Of a stretch of DNA of 5,890 bases, positions 1 to 5,280 are shown piece after piece. The stretch is from positions 1 to 5,890 of the forward strand of contig ONWP01000155.1 of the NCBI GenBank assembly GCA_900321595.1, given 5' to 3'. The notes beneath the pieces are model-generated. The model did not search any database and was not told the origin of the DNA. It saw only the letters and a program-made list of their open reading frames with translations. Position numbers and translations under genes: made by a program. Numbering within the stretch: position 1 is the stretch's first letter; every line of letters starts with the position of its first letter. Source of the stretch: an uncultured Eubacteriales bacterium. Lineage in GTDB: Bacteria > Bacillota > Clostridia > Oscillospirales > Acutalibacteraceae.

Positions 1-181
1 GCTGCGTCCCGGCGGCGGCTTCTTCTTCGAGTGCGGCGAGGAACAGCCGGAACAGGTCGCCGCGATGTGCGACAGGACGCGTTTTGAAGCGCGTGTCGTG
101 AACGACTATTGCGGCGTCCCGCGGTTTGTCGCGGGCGAAAGAATTGAAAATAAACGAAGACAAGGGGGTCTGACGACATGA
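1..181 (+). CDS. prmC: PrmC/HemK release-factor N5-glutamine methyltransferase, C-terminal end (5' truncated by window)
   Basis: This is the last ~59 codons of a gene entering from the left; the first complete codon begins at base 2 and the TGA stop is at 179-181. The visible protein starts LRPGGGFFFECGEEQ and continues to CGVPRFVAGER. This matches the C-terminal part of the PrmC fold: the strand and turn 'PGG-(hydrophobic)-E-G-xxQ', a helix, then the final 'D-x-x-G-x-x-R-x-v-x-G' segment. PrmC is a cytoplasmic SAM-dependent enzyme that methylates the GGQ glutamine of RF1 and RF2. The catalytic NPPY motif would lie upstream, outside the window, so catalytic competence cannot be judged. After the conserved core comes a short basic tail (ENKRRQGGLTT). 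The stop overlaps the next ATG (ATGA, 178-181), which implies translational coupling to the M50 gene. Another Rossmann methyltransferase is possible, but the 'GGFxxE-G--Q' and terminal 'G-x-x-R' spacing favours PrmC. Confidence 0.8.
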   Translation, partial: LRPGGGFFFECGEEQPEQVAAMCDRTRFEARVVNDYCGVPRFVAGERIENKRRQGGLTT

Positions 182-870
182 TTCGTGAGCTTATTGACTT
201 GATCCGGAACGGCGACTGGGCTTCGTTCTTTATGGAAATGGCGGCGATCGCGCTGATCGTCTTCGTCTGCTTCCCGGTTCACGAGTGCGCGCACGCGTGG
301 ATGGCGATGAAGCAGGGTGATCAGACGGCGCGGCTGAAGGGTCGTTTGACGCTCAACCCCATGGCGCATCTGGATCTGATCGGTTCGATCATGATCCTGC
401 TCGTCGGCTTCGGTTACGCGAAGCCGGTGCCGGTCAACCCGAACAATCTGAAAAACGGGAAGAAAAGCTTCGCGCTGGTCGCACTGGCCGGGCCGGTGTC
501 GAACATCATTATGGCGTTTATCGCGCTCATTCTGCTGAATATCTGGGCAGTGGTCTACGATCACACACAGGCGATCAACGAGACGCTTTTTGCGGTGCTG
601 GCGGTGTTTTTCAGGTATGCCGCCACGATCAACATCGGTCTGGCGATTTTCAACCTGATCCCGATCCCGCCGCTGGACGGCAGCCGGATCCTGACGCTGG
701 TTCTGCCCGAAAAGTATTACTTCAAGATCATGGAGTATGAGCGCTATATTATGATCGGTGTTTTCGCGCTGATCTTCTTCGGCGTACTGGACTGGCCGCT
801 GCAAAAGCTGACGGAACTCGTTTATCAGGGGCTGGGCTTCGTCGCGGGTCTGCCGTTCAGATGGCTGTAA
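178..870 (+). CDS. Site-2 protease family (M50) intramembrane zinc metalloprotease
   Basis: This 230-aa polytopic membrane protein has the hallmarks of the small site-2 protease (S2P) family. The zinc-binding HExxH motif is seen as HECAHA at residues 35-40, inside the first hydrophobic segment (~20-40). The second zinc/active-site motif NLIPIPPLDG is at 159-168, with D167 the expected third zinc ligand. GPVSN at 105-109 is the conserved family turn. Hydrophobic stretches near 20-40, 64-80, 98-122, 136-163 and 188-206 indicate about five membrane segments. No PDZ domain, CBS domain or signal peptide is visible, so this is the minimal YwhC/Rv-like form, not RseP or SpoIVFB with extra domains. 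Members cleave transmembrane helices of substrates such as anti-sigma factors; the substrate here is unknown. The start is supported by an AAGGGGG SD at 162-168. The gene overlaps prmC by 4 nt and is followed after 1 nt by scpA, a placement common in Clostridia. Confidence 0.92.
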   Translation: MIRELIDLIRNGDWASFFMEMAAIALIVFVCFPVHECAHAWMAMKQGDQTARLKGRLTLNPMAHLDLIGSIMILLVGFGYAKPVPVNPNNLKNGKKSFALVALAGPVSNIIMAFIALILLNIWAVVYDHTQAINETLFAVLAVFFRYAATINIGLAIFNLIPIPPLDGSRILTLVLPEKYYFKIMEYERYIMIGVFALIFFGVLDWPLQKLTELVYQGLGFVAGLPFRWL

Positions 871-871
871 C

Positions 872-1612
872 ATGGCGTTAGAGTACAAGCTGGAGGTGTT
901 TGAGGGGCCGCTGGATATGCTGCTGACCCTCATCGCCCGGCACAAGCTGGATATATACGATATCAATATCACCGAGCTGGTCCGGCAGTACACCGAGCAG
1001 ATCCGTCTGATGCGGGAGAACGAGATGGAGGTCTCCAGCGAGTTTCTGGAGATGGCCGCCCGGCTCGTCTATATCAAGTCGGTCTCTCTGCTGCCCGTCT
1101 ACGACGAGGGCGAACAGCTCAAAAAGGAGCTGCAGGGCGAGCTGATCGAATACATGGACTGCAAGCTGATCGCCGGGAAGCTGGCGGAGCTGACCGACGG
1201 CTTTTCCGGCTTTGTCCGGCCGATGCAGCCGGTGCCCGCGGACTGGACGTACCGGCGGTATCACGATCCGCTGGAGCTGCTGAACGCCTTTCTGGACGCC
1301 GCGGGGAAGCAGCTGCGCAAGCTGCCGCCGCCGCAGGAGGCCTTTCAGGAGATCGTCAAGAAGGCGGTCGTCTCGGTCGGCAGCCGGATGCGGATGGTTT
1401 ACGGCACGCTGCGCAAGACCGGCCGGCTGAAGCTGATGGATCTGTTTGCCGCGTCGAAGAGCCGCAGCGAGCTGGTCGCGTCGTTCCTGGCGGTGCTGGA
1501 GCTGGCGCGCGACGGCGTGATCGACCTGACCGGCGAGGGCGCCGAAATGGGCGCGTCCCTCACAGGCAAGGCGCCGGATGAAAACGCCGGCGGGGAGGAG
1601 TACGATGGATAG
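872..1612 (+). CDS. scpA: Segregation and condensation protein A (ScpA, kleisin)
   Basis: This 246-aa kleisin subunit bridges the SMC head and neck and binds the ScpB dimer, forming the chromosome-organising SMC-ScpAB condensin. The N-terminal family signature is clear: Y-K-L-x-x-FEGPLDMLLTLI at 5-21, HKLDIYDINI at 24-33 and EFLEMAARLVYIKSVSLLP at 58-74, the helical part that contacts the SMC neck. A less conserved linker covers ~106-152. The C-terminal winged helix, which contacts the SMC head cap, covers ~155-220 (FQEIVKKAVVSV through GVIDLTGEG). A low-complexity tail (221-246) follows. Length is normal for the family. The ATG lies 1 nt after the M50 stop and has no good SD (only a weak GATGG at 860-864), so it probably relies on coupled re-initiation. 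The gene overlaps scpB by 8 nt, as expected for subunits of one complex. Confidence 0.96.
   Translation: MALEYKLEVFEGPLDMLLTLIARHKLDIYDINITELVRQYTEQIRLMRENEMEVSSEFLEMAARLVYIKSVSLLPVYDEGEQLKKELQGELIEYMDCKLIAGKLAELTDGFSGFVRPMQPVPADWTYRRYHDPLELLNAFLDAAGKQLRKLPPPQEAFQEIVKKAVVSVGSRMRMVYGTLRKTGRLKLMDLFAASKSRSELVASFLAVLELARDGVIDLTGEGAEMGASLTGKAPDENAGGEEYDG
1592..1600 (+). promoter_or_regulatory. scpB ribosome binding site (decides the start)
   Basis: GGGGAGGAG sits 4 nt before the ATG at 1605 and within the scpA coding end. It selects ATG 1605 over the in-frame upstream ATG at 1578, which has no SD and would add nine residues (MKTPAGRST) not expected of ScpB. Confidence 0.7.
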
Positions 1613-2177
1613 ACATGCCATACGCGCGCTGACGGAAGCGCTTCTGTTCGCGAGCGGAGAGCCGCTCGATCTGGCGGCGGCGGCGGAGAAGCTGCTGGTG
1701 CCGCTGAGCGATATGCGGGAAAGCGCCGAGGAGATCCGGGAAGCGTGCGCGCGGGAAAACCGGGGCGTCGAGCTGGTCAGGCTCGGGGAAAACCGCTACC
1801 AGTTCGTCGCGAAAAAGGCCTTCGAACAGCAGATCCGCGACGTGCTGGCGGTCGCGAAGACCGGTCCGCTGTCCGCCGCGGCCTTTGAGGTGCTGGCCGT
1901 CATCGCGTACAACCAGCCCGTGACGAAGTCCTTTGTCGAGCAGGTGCGCGGCGTGGACTGCTCCGGCGTCATCAATACGCTTTTAAAAAGAAAATTGATT
2001 GAAGAGGCCGGAAGACTTGACTTGCCGGGCCGTCCTCTGTTATACTGTACAACAGATGATTTTTTGCGGTGTTTCCGCATTTCTTCGGTCGAGGAGCTGC
2101 CCGAGCCGCCGCGTCACGCGGACGCGCCCGACGCGCAGCCTGATGACGAAACGCCGGGTCAGCTGCAGTTTGACTGA
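1605..2177 (+). CDS. scpB: Segregation and condensation protein B (ScpB)
   Basis: This 190-aa protein consists of two winged-helix domains and dimerises on the ScpA linker in SMC-ScpAB. The first domain (~1-80) carries the family opening AIRALTEALLFASGEPLDL. The second (~88-160) carries the strongest family signature: LAVIAYNQPVTKSFVEQVRG (97-116), then NTLLKRKLIEEAGR (124-137) and PGRPLLYCTTDDFLRCF (141-157). A divergent acidic/proline tail (165-190) follows. The start at ATG 1605 is chosen for its SD and because the next residues align with other ScpB N-termini. The last third of the gene is odd. From about 1978 to 2085 the GC content falls to ~42% (hand count, 1981-2080), against ~72% in 1861-1920. 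Codons switch to TTA, TTG, AGA, ACA and ATT, although the protein stays fully conserved. A promoter-like sequence and a palindrome lie in this patch. Confidence 0.95.
   Translation: MDRHAIRALTEALLFASGEPLDLAAAAEKLLVPLSDMRESAEEIREACARENRGVELVRLGENRYQFVAKKAFEQQIRDVLAVAKTGPLSAAAFEVLAVIAYNQPVTKSFVEQVRGVDCSGVINTLLKRKLIEEAGRLDLPGRPLLYCTTDDFLRCFRISSVEELPEPPRHADAPDAQPDDETPGQLQFD
2017..2046 (+). promoter_or_regulatory. Candidate sigma-A-type promoter inside scpB
   Basis: TTGACT (2017-2022) is separated by 18 nt from TATACT (2041-2046), with an extended -10 TG at 2038-2039 (TGTTATACT). Each hexamer is one mismatch from consensus (TTGACA, TATAAT). Initiation would fall near 2053, about 157 nt upstream of the DUF2953 start, so the promoter could give the DUF2953-ytfJ pair expression independent of scpAB. 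It lies within scpB codons, so coincidence cannot be excluded, but matches of this quality are rare in such GC-rich sequence. No equally good promoter is seen elsewhere in the window. Confidence 0.45.
2037..2055. repeat. 19-bp near-perfect palindrome over the candidate -10 (operator-like)
   Basis: CTGTTATACTGTACAACAG pairs at 8 of 9 positions about a central T at 2046; the single mismatch is A2042/C2050. It covers the whole candidate -10 (2041-2046) and the expected start point, where a repressor site would lie. The bases encode the conserved ScpB stretch LLYCTT, so the symmetry could be chance. The outer CTGT...ACAG are 11 nt apart, which does not fit the 8-nt spacing of the proteobacterial LexA box. 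I do not assign a regulator. Confidence 0.4.
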
Positions 2178-2195
2178 CCGGAAAATACGTGAATG

Positions 2196-2205
2196 AAGGG
2201 GGTGA
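2196..2205 (+). promoter_or_regulatory. Ribosome binding site for the DUF2953 gene (decides a TTG start)
   Basis: AAGGGGGTGA matches the 16S-complementary AAGGAGGTGA with one G-for-A change that still pairs by wobble. It ends 4 nt before TTG 2210, with the G-run 7 nt away. The competing GTG at 2189 has no comparable SD and would place these bases inside the coding region as N-E-G-G-E-G. Confidence 0.65.
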
Positions 2206-2209
2206 GGGA

Positions 2210-3091
2210 TTGATCGCGCTGTATATCATTCTGGGGCTGATCGCGCTGATCGTGCTGGTACTGAGCGTCCGCGCGAAGGTGCACGTGCAGTATGAGGGCT
2301 CCGCAGTCGTCGATCTGCAGTGGCTGTTCCTCACGATCCCGCTGTTCCCGCGCCCCGAGACAGAGAAAAAACCGAAAAAGAAAAAAGAGAAAAAGCCGGA
2401 AGAGGAAAAACCGGAGGAAGAGAAGCCCGAAGAGGAAAAGCCCAAGAAAGAAAAAGGCGGGCCGAATCCCATCAAGCAGGTGCTCGCGGACGAGGGCTTT
2501 GACGGGATCTGGGAGATCCTGAGCCGTTTTGCCGTGCTGACGGACAAATTCGGCAACCGGTTTGCCCGCAGCTTTATCATCCATACGATGACGCTGGATC
2601 TGCGCGTGACCGGCGGGGACGCCGCCGAGACCGCGATCGAATACGGAAAGTGGTGCCGGAAGATCTTTCCCGTGGCGGGATGCATCTGCTCCATGTGCAA
2701 GGTGCGCGAATACGCCGTCAACGTGTATCCCGACTTTATCGCGCAGCCCGGCGTTGAGCCGAAGCTGGAGCTGACCGTGGGGCTGATCCCGCGCAAGGTC
2801 ATCAATTCGCTCGTCATGTACGTCGTCGGCATCATCAACCGGATCGGCCTGCGGCTTGTGAAGGATCTCATCCACGCGATCCGGCATCCGGCGGAGCCGA
2901 AAGCGAAGACACCGAAGCCGGGCGGAGACGCGCCGGCGGAAGCGGCCGAAGCGCCGAAGAAAGCGCCGGAAGAGAAGAAAAAGAAGAAAAAGAAAAAAGC
3001 GGAGCCGGAGCCCGAGCCTGAACCGCCCGAGATCAACTGGCCCGGCCGGGTCAGACCCGAAACACAGGAAATAACGACGAATCAATCATAA
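2210..3091 (+). CDS. DUF2953 (YtfI-like) membrane-anchored protein with charged low-complexity segments
   Basis: With the TTG start the protein is 293 aa and begins MIALYIILGLIALIVLVLSV, a single N-terminal membrane segment or uncleaved signal anchor (2-20). After a short strand-rich part (VHVQYEGSAVVDLQWLF, 25-41) comes a lysine/glutamate/proline segment (49-85) with three PEEEK repeats. The DUF2953 core spans ~108-222: G-G-D-A-A-E-T-A at 135-142, Y-G-K-W (145-148), VYPDF (172-176) and a final hydrophobic helix (198-212). The C-terminus (229-293) is again low-complexity, with a run of eight lysines followed by EPEPEPEP. Bacillus subtilis YtfI belongs to this family and is paired with ytfJ there, as here, so a spore-related membrane role is inferred; the molecular function is unknown. 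An alternative GTG start at 2189 would give 300 aa. The gap to scpB is 32 nt. Confidence 0.85.
   Translation: MIALYIILGLIALIVLVLSVRAKVHVQYEGSAVVDLQWLFLTIPLFPRPETEKKPKKKKEKKPEEEKPEEEKPEEEKPKKEKGGPNPIKQVLADEGFDGIWEILSRFAVLTDKFGNRFARSFIIHTMTLDLRVTGGDAAETAIEYGKWCRKIFPVAGCICSMCKVREYAVNVYPDFIAQPGVEPKLELTVGLIPRKVINSLVMYVVGIINRIGLRLVKDLIHAIRHPAEPKAKTPKPGGDAPAEAAEAPKKAPEEKKKKKKKKAEPEPEPEPPEINWPGRVRPETQEITTNQS
2396..2455 (+). repeat. Four degenerate 15-nt tandem units encoding PEEEK-type repeats
   Basis: Units at 2396-2410, 2411-2425, 2426-2440 and 2441-2455 each encode CCx-GAx-GAx-GAx-AAx (PEEEK, PEEEK, PEEEK, then PKKEK). They differ mainly at synonymous third positions, so the peptide pattern is better kept than the DNA. 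They lie in a wider purine-rich stretch (about 2357-2460) of the DUF2953 gene. Confidence 0.8.
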
Positions 3092-3107
3092 AGGAACGGT
3101 GAAAAAC

Positions 3108-3539
3108 ATGAAAGAGAATTCAGCCGAGAAGATCCTCGCGACAACCATCGAAAAGGTGCGGGATCTGGTGGACGTCAGCACGATTGTGGGCGATCCCATT
3201 CGAGTAAACGCGGACGTGACGATCATTCCGATCTCCAAGGTCACCTACGGCTTTGCCTCCGGCGGATCGGATTTCCCCTCCAAGAATAACGCGGAGCTGT
3301 TCGGCGGCGGCGGCGGCGCCGGCGTCACCATCAATCCGATCGCGTTCCTGGTGGTCAACAAGGGCGAGGTCACGATCAAGCACATCACCGCTTCCGACAA
3401 CGCTGCGGAGCGCGCCGTCAGCATGATCCCCGAAATCTTCGATAAGGTCTCCGGTCTGGTCGCCGGCAGCAAGAAGAGCTCCGCGGATTCGTCCGACGAG
3501 ACGCTTGCCGAGCCCGCGCCGAAGGTGGAGACGGAATAA
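3108..3539 (+). CDS. ytfJ: GerW-family sporulation protein YtfJ
   Basis: This 143-aa soluble protein shows the whole GerW/YtfJ pattern. A short N-terminal helix (5-20) is followed by DLVDVSTIVGDP (19-30), TIIPISKVTYGFASGGSDF (38-56), a glycine loop with five consecutive Gly (66-70) and GVTINPIAFLVV (72-83). A variable Ser/Glu/Ala tail follows (120-143). In B. subtilis the homologue is made in the forespore and is needed for normal germination linked to the cortex-lytic enzyme SleB; its biochemistry is not established. There is no signal peptide or membrane segment. ATG 3108 is preferred: GGTGA at 3098-3102 gives a 5-nt spacer, and MKENSAEKI fits the usual N-terminus. GTG 3099 (adding VKN) is only 3 nt from the AAGGA at 3091-3095. 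The gene lies 16 nt after the DUF2953 gene, so the two are probably co-transcribed. I see no clear forespore sigma-factor promoter upstream. Confidence 0.93.
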   Translation: MKENSAEKILATTIEKVRDLVDVSTIVGDPIRVNADVTIIPISKVTYGFASGGSDFPSKNNAELFGGGGGAGVTINPIAFLVVNKGEVTIKHITASDNAAERAVSMIPEIFDKVSGLVAGSKKSSADSSDETLAEPAPKVETE

Positions 3540-3546
3540 TTTCGAA

Positions 3547-3623
3547 GACGCCGAATCACCGAAACTCCACTGCTGCCGCTTGCGGAACCCCGTAAGCGGT
3601 GGCTTTGGTACATTTTCGGCGTC
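3547..3623. other. 77-nt nested inverted repeat (extended hairpin) between ytfJ and rluB
   Basis: This element fills most of the 109-nt gap. The outer stem is a perfect 9 bp: GACGCCGAA (3547-3555) with TTCGGCGTC (3615-3623). A middle stem pairs ACC-g-AAA (3558-3564, one bulged G) with TTTGGT (3604-3609). The inner hairpin pairs CCGCTTGCGG (3576-3585) with CCGTAAGCGG (3590-3599), 10 bp with one G-U and an AACC loop, extending to 3572/3603 with two more G-U pairs. No run of T follows the outer arm, and only TTT and TTTT follow the inner one, so it is not a textbook intrinsic terminator. It could end the ytfJ transcript weakly, protect a 3' end, or act in the rluB leader. No -35/-10 pair for rluB is evident in the gap. 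Confidence 0.6.
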
Positions 3624-3632
3624 CGTCTGCTA

Positions 3633-3640
3633 AGAGGAGG
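3633..3640 (+). promoter_or_regulatory. rluB ribosome binding site (supports a GTG start)
   Basis: AGAGGAGG lies 8 nt before GTG 3649, ideal strength and spacing. The next residues, GEKLRLQKYISRAG, are where RluB-type S4 domains normally begin, so the GTG start is well supported. Confidence 0.75.
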
Positions 3641-3648
3641 AACAGGCT

Positions 3649-4389
3649 GTGGGTGAAAAACTGCGGCTTCAGAAATATATCTCCCGCGCCGGCTTCGCGT
3701 CCAGACGCGCCGCGGAGGAGATGATCCGCGCGGGGCGCGTGAAGGTCAACGGACATCCGGCGGGGATCGGCGACAGCGTGGACGCGGACCGGGACGTCGT
3801 CACCGTGGACGGCGAACGGCTGCGGGTCGAAAACAGTTACATCTACGTCGCCGTGAACAAGCCGCGCGGCTATGTGACCACGCTCGCCGACGAGCGGGGA
3901 CGGCACACCGTCGCCGAGATCGTGGCGGAAGAGGGCGTCCGGCTGTATCCGGTCGGGCGGCTGGATCGCGACAGCGAGGGGCTGCTGCTCATGACCAACG
4001 ACGGCGAATTTGCCAATATGATCATGCATCCGTCGCGCCATGTGGCGAAGACGTACACCGTTGCCGTGACGCCGGCCGCGACGGAAGCGCAGCTCAATCA
4101 GCTGGCTGCGGGCGTCGAGCTCGACGGCAAAAAGACGCTGCCCGCCGGCGTGATGCTGACGAATCAGACCGAGGATCGCAGTCATCTGCGCATCACGATC
4201 CATGAGGGGCGCAACCGGCAGATCCGCAGGATGTGCGAAGCGGTGGGGCTCGAGGTCCTGCGGCTCAAGCGCGTATCCATCGGCCCGCTGGCGCTGAAAG
4301 GTCTGCCCGTCGGAAAATACCGCGTCTTGACGAAACAGGAGGTCGCTGCGCTGCGCAGAGCCGCGCAGTCGCCGGAAAGGGCGAATTGA
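3649..4389 (+). CDS. rluB: Pseudouridine synthase, RsuA/RluB family (23S rRNA)
   Basis: This 246-aa enzyme isomerises a specific uridine in the peptidyl-transferase region of 23S rRNA (U2605 in E. coli numbering for RluB). An N-terminal S4 RNA-binding domain (4-62) shows LRLQKYISRAGFASRR and the GRVKVNG turn (29-35). The catalytic domain begins at YVAVNKPRGYVTT (66-78). The active-site motif GRLDRDSEGLLLMTNDG is at 103-119 with catalytic Asp106. The RNA-binding/structural motif EGRNRQIRRM at 186-195 closes the domain, followed by RVSIGPLALKGLPVGKYR (208-225). All key residues are present and length is typical. RsuA or RluE are alternatives within the family; the S4 domain, length and Firmicute setting favour RluB. 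It heads the second run of genes after the structured gap and is followed by yicC after 1 nt. Confidence 0.92.
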   Translation: MGEKLRLQKYISRAGFASRRAAEEMIRAGRVKVNGHPAGIGDSVDADRDVVTVDGERLRVENSYIYVAVNKPRGYVTTLADERGRHTVAEIVAEEGVRLYPVGRLDRDSEGLLLMTNDGEFANMIMHPSRHVAKTYTVAVTPAATEAQLNQLAAGVELDGKKTLPAGVMLTNQTEDRSHLRITIHEGRNRQIRRMCEAVGLEVLRLKRVSIGPLALKGLPVGKYRVLTKQEVAALRRAAQSPERAN

Positions 4390-4390
4390 T

Positions 4391-5269
4391 ATGATCAGAA
4401 GTATGACCGGCTACGGCCGCGCGATCGAGGAAAAGGCCGGATATCAGATCACGGCGGAGCTCAGGAGCGTCAACGCGCGCTTCCTGGAGACCTCGGTGCG
4501 GCTGCCGAGAGCGTATTCTTTTTTGGAGGATAAGATCCGCGCGAAGGTCGCGAGCCGTGTCTCCCGCGGGAAGGTGGACGTGAGCATTCTGCTGGAGGCG
4601 ACGGAGGCCGACGACGTGGTCGTGGACGTGAACACGTCGCTGGCCGCAGGGTACGCGGTCGCCGCGAAGCAGCTCGCCGAGGCGCTGGGACTGGTCGACG
4701 ACTTTACCGTTTCCCGGCTCATGGAGCGCTCGGATATCTTCACGGTGCGCAAGGCGCCCGCGGATGAGGACGCGCTGTGGCAGGCGGTCGAGGCTGTGCT
4801 GGACGAGGCGATCGACGCGTTCATCGCCATGCGGGAGACCGAGGGAAAGAAGCTGCGCGACGACGTGCGCGCGCGCGCCGACGCGATCGCCGAAAGCGTC
4901 GCCTTCGTGGAGGAACGCTCCCCCCAGACCGTGACGGCTTACCGGGAAGGCCTTTATAAGCGGATGCAGGAGGTGCTCGACGGCGCCGGGGTCGACGAAG
5001 CCCGGATCCTGCAGGAGGCCGCCGTCTATGCCGACAAGGTCGCCGTGGACGAGGAGACCGTGCGGCTGCGCAGTCATCTCGACCAGCTGCGGCAGTTCCT
5101 GGAGGCGGAAGAGCCCATCGGCCGGAAGCTTGATTTCCTGGTGCAGGAGATGAACCGCGAGACGAATACCATCGGCTCCAAGGCCTCTGATCTGCCCATC
5201 GCGGATCGCGTCATCGACATGAAGGCCAATATCGAGAAGATCCGGGAGCAGATCCAGAATATCGAGTAA
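4391..5269 (+). CDS. yicC: YicC/YloC-family endoribonuclease
   Basis: This 292-aa protein has the full family architecture. The N-terminal YicC domain (~1-155) opens with the diagnostic MIRSMTGYGRA and continues with LRSVNARFLETSVRLPR (24-40) and ISRGK-like SRGKVDVSI (58-66). A helical, possibly coiled-coil middle follows. The C-terminal DUF1732 domain (~208-292) carries ETVRLRSHLDQLRQFL (222-237), GRKLDFLVQEMNRETNTIGS (244-263) and the terminal KANIEKIREQIQNIE. Members are reported to be metal-dependent endoribonucleases that assemble as ring-like oligomers and contribute to RNA decay; the B. subtilis counterpart is YloC. No truncation is seen. An AAAGGG SD (4376-4381) lies in the end of rluB, 9 nt before the ATG. 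The order yicC-remA-gmk is conserved across Firmicutes. Confidence 0.95.
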   Translation: MIRSMTGYGRAIEEKAGYQITAELRSVNARFLETSVRLPRAYSFLEDKIRAKVASRVSRGKVDVSILLEATEADDVVVDVNTSLAAGYAVAAKQLAEALGLVDDFTVSRLMERSDIFTVRKAPADEDALWQAVEAVLDEAIDAFIAMRETEGKKLRDDVRARADAIAESVAFVEERSPQTVTAYREGLYKRMQEVLDGAGVDEARILQEAAVYADKVAVDEETVRLRSHLDQLRQFLEAEEPIGRKLDFLVQEMNRETNTIGSKASDLPIADRVIDMKANIEKIREQIQNIE

Positions 5270-5280
5270 GGAGACCGGAC

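Noticed and set aside
106..993. Long minus-strand open frame (295 codons) opposite the M50 gene
   Set aside because: It lies antisense to a clear M50 protease, and its translation is arginine/aspartate/glutamine-rich with no recognisable domain, as expected for the complement of GC-rich coding sequence.
1578..1607. Upstream in-frame ATG (1578) as the scpB start
   Set aside because: It has no SD and would add residues foreign to ScpB, while ATG 1605 has GGGGAGGAG just before it.
1651..1668. Perfect 7-bp hairpin CGAGCGG-AGAG-CCGCTCG at the start of scpB
   Set aside because: It encodes the conserved ScpB residues ASGEPL and is a likely by-product of GC-rich codon choice. Nothing around it suggests regulation.
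2037..2055. LexA (SOS) box
   Set aside because: The outer CTGT and ACAG are separated by 11 nt rather than 8, and the Gram-positive site GAAC-N4-GTTC is absent.
2189..2209. GTG 2189 as the start of the DUF2953 gene
   Set aside because: The best SD in the area lies downstream of it and is correctly spaced for TTG 2210, which also places the membrane segment at the very N-terminus. It stays a possible alternative.
1972..3085. Two overlapping long minus-strand open frames opposite scpB and the DUF2953 gene
   Set aside because: They encode phenylalanine/serine- or arginine/leucine-rich low-complexity sequence that mirrors the lysine/glutamate-rich segments on the + strand. They have no domain and no credible SD-start pair.
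3303..3317. (GGC)5 trinucleotide repeat in ytfJ
   Set aside because: It encodes the glycine loop that is characteristic of the GerW family, so it is explained by the protein and not evidence of repeat instability.
3572..3614. Canonical intrinsic terminator after ytfJ
   Set aside because: The hairpin is strong, but what follows is TTTGGTACATTTT rather than a continuous T-run, so I describe it as a structured element instead.
4865..4878. Alternating purine-pyrimidine (GC) tract with Z-DNA potential in yicC
   Set aside because: It is only 14 nt and encodes the ordinary VRARA helix with GCG/CGC codons, as expected in a GC-rich gene.
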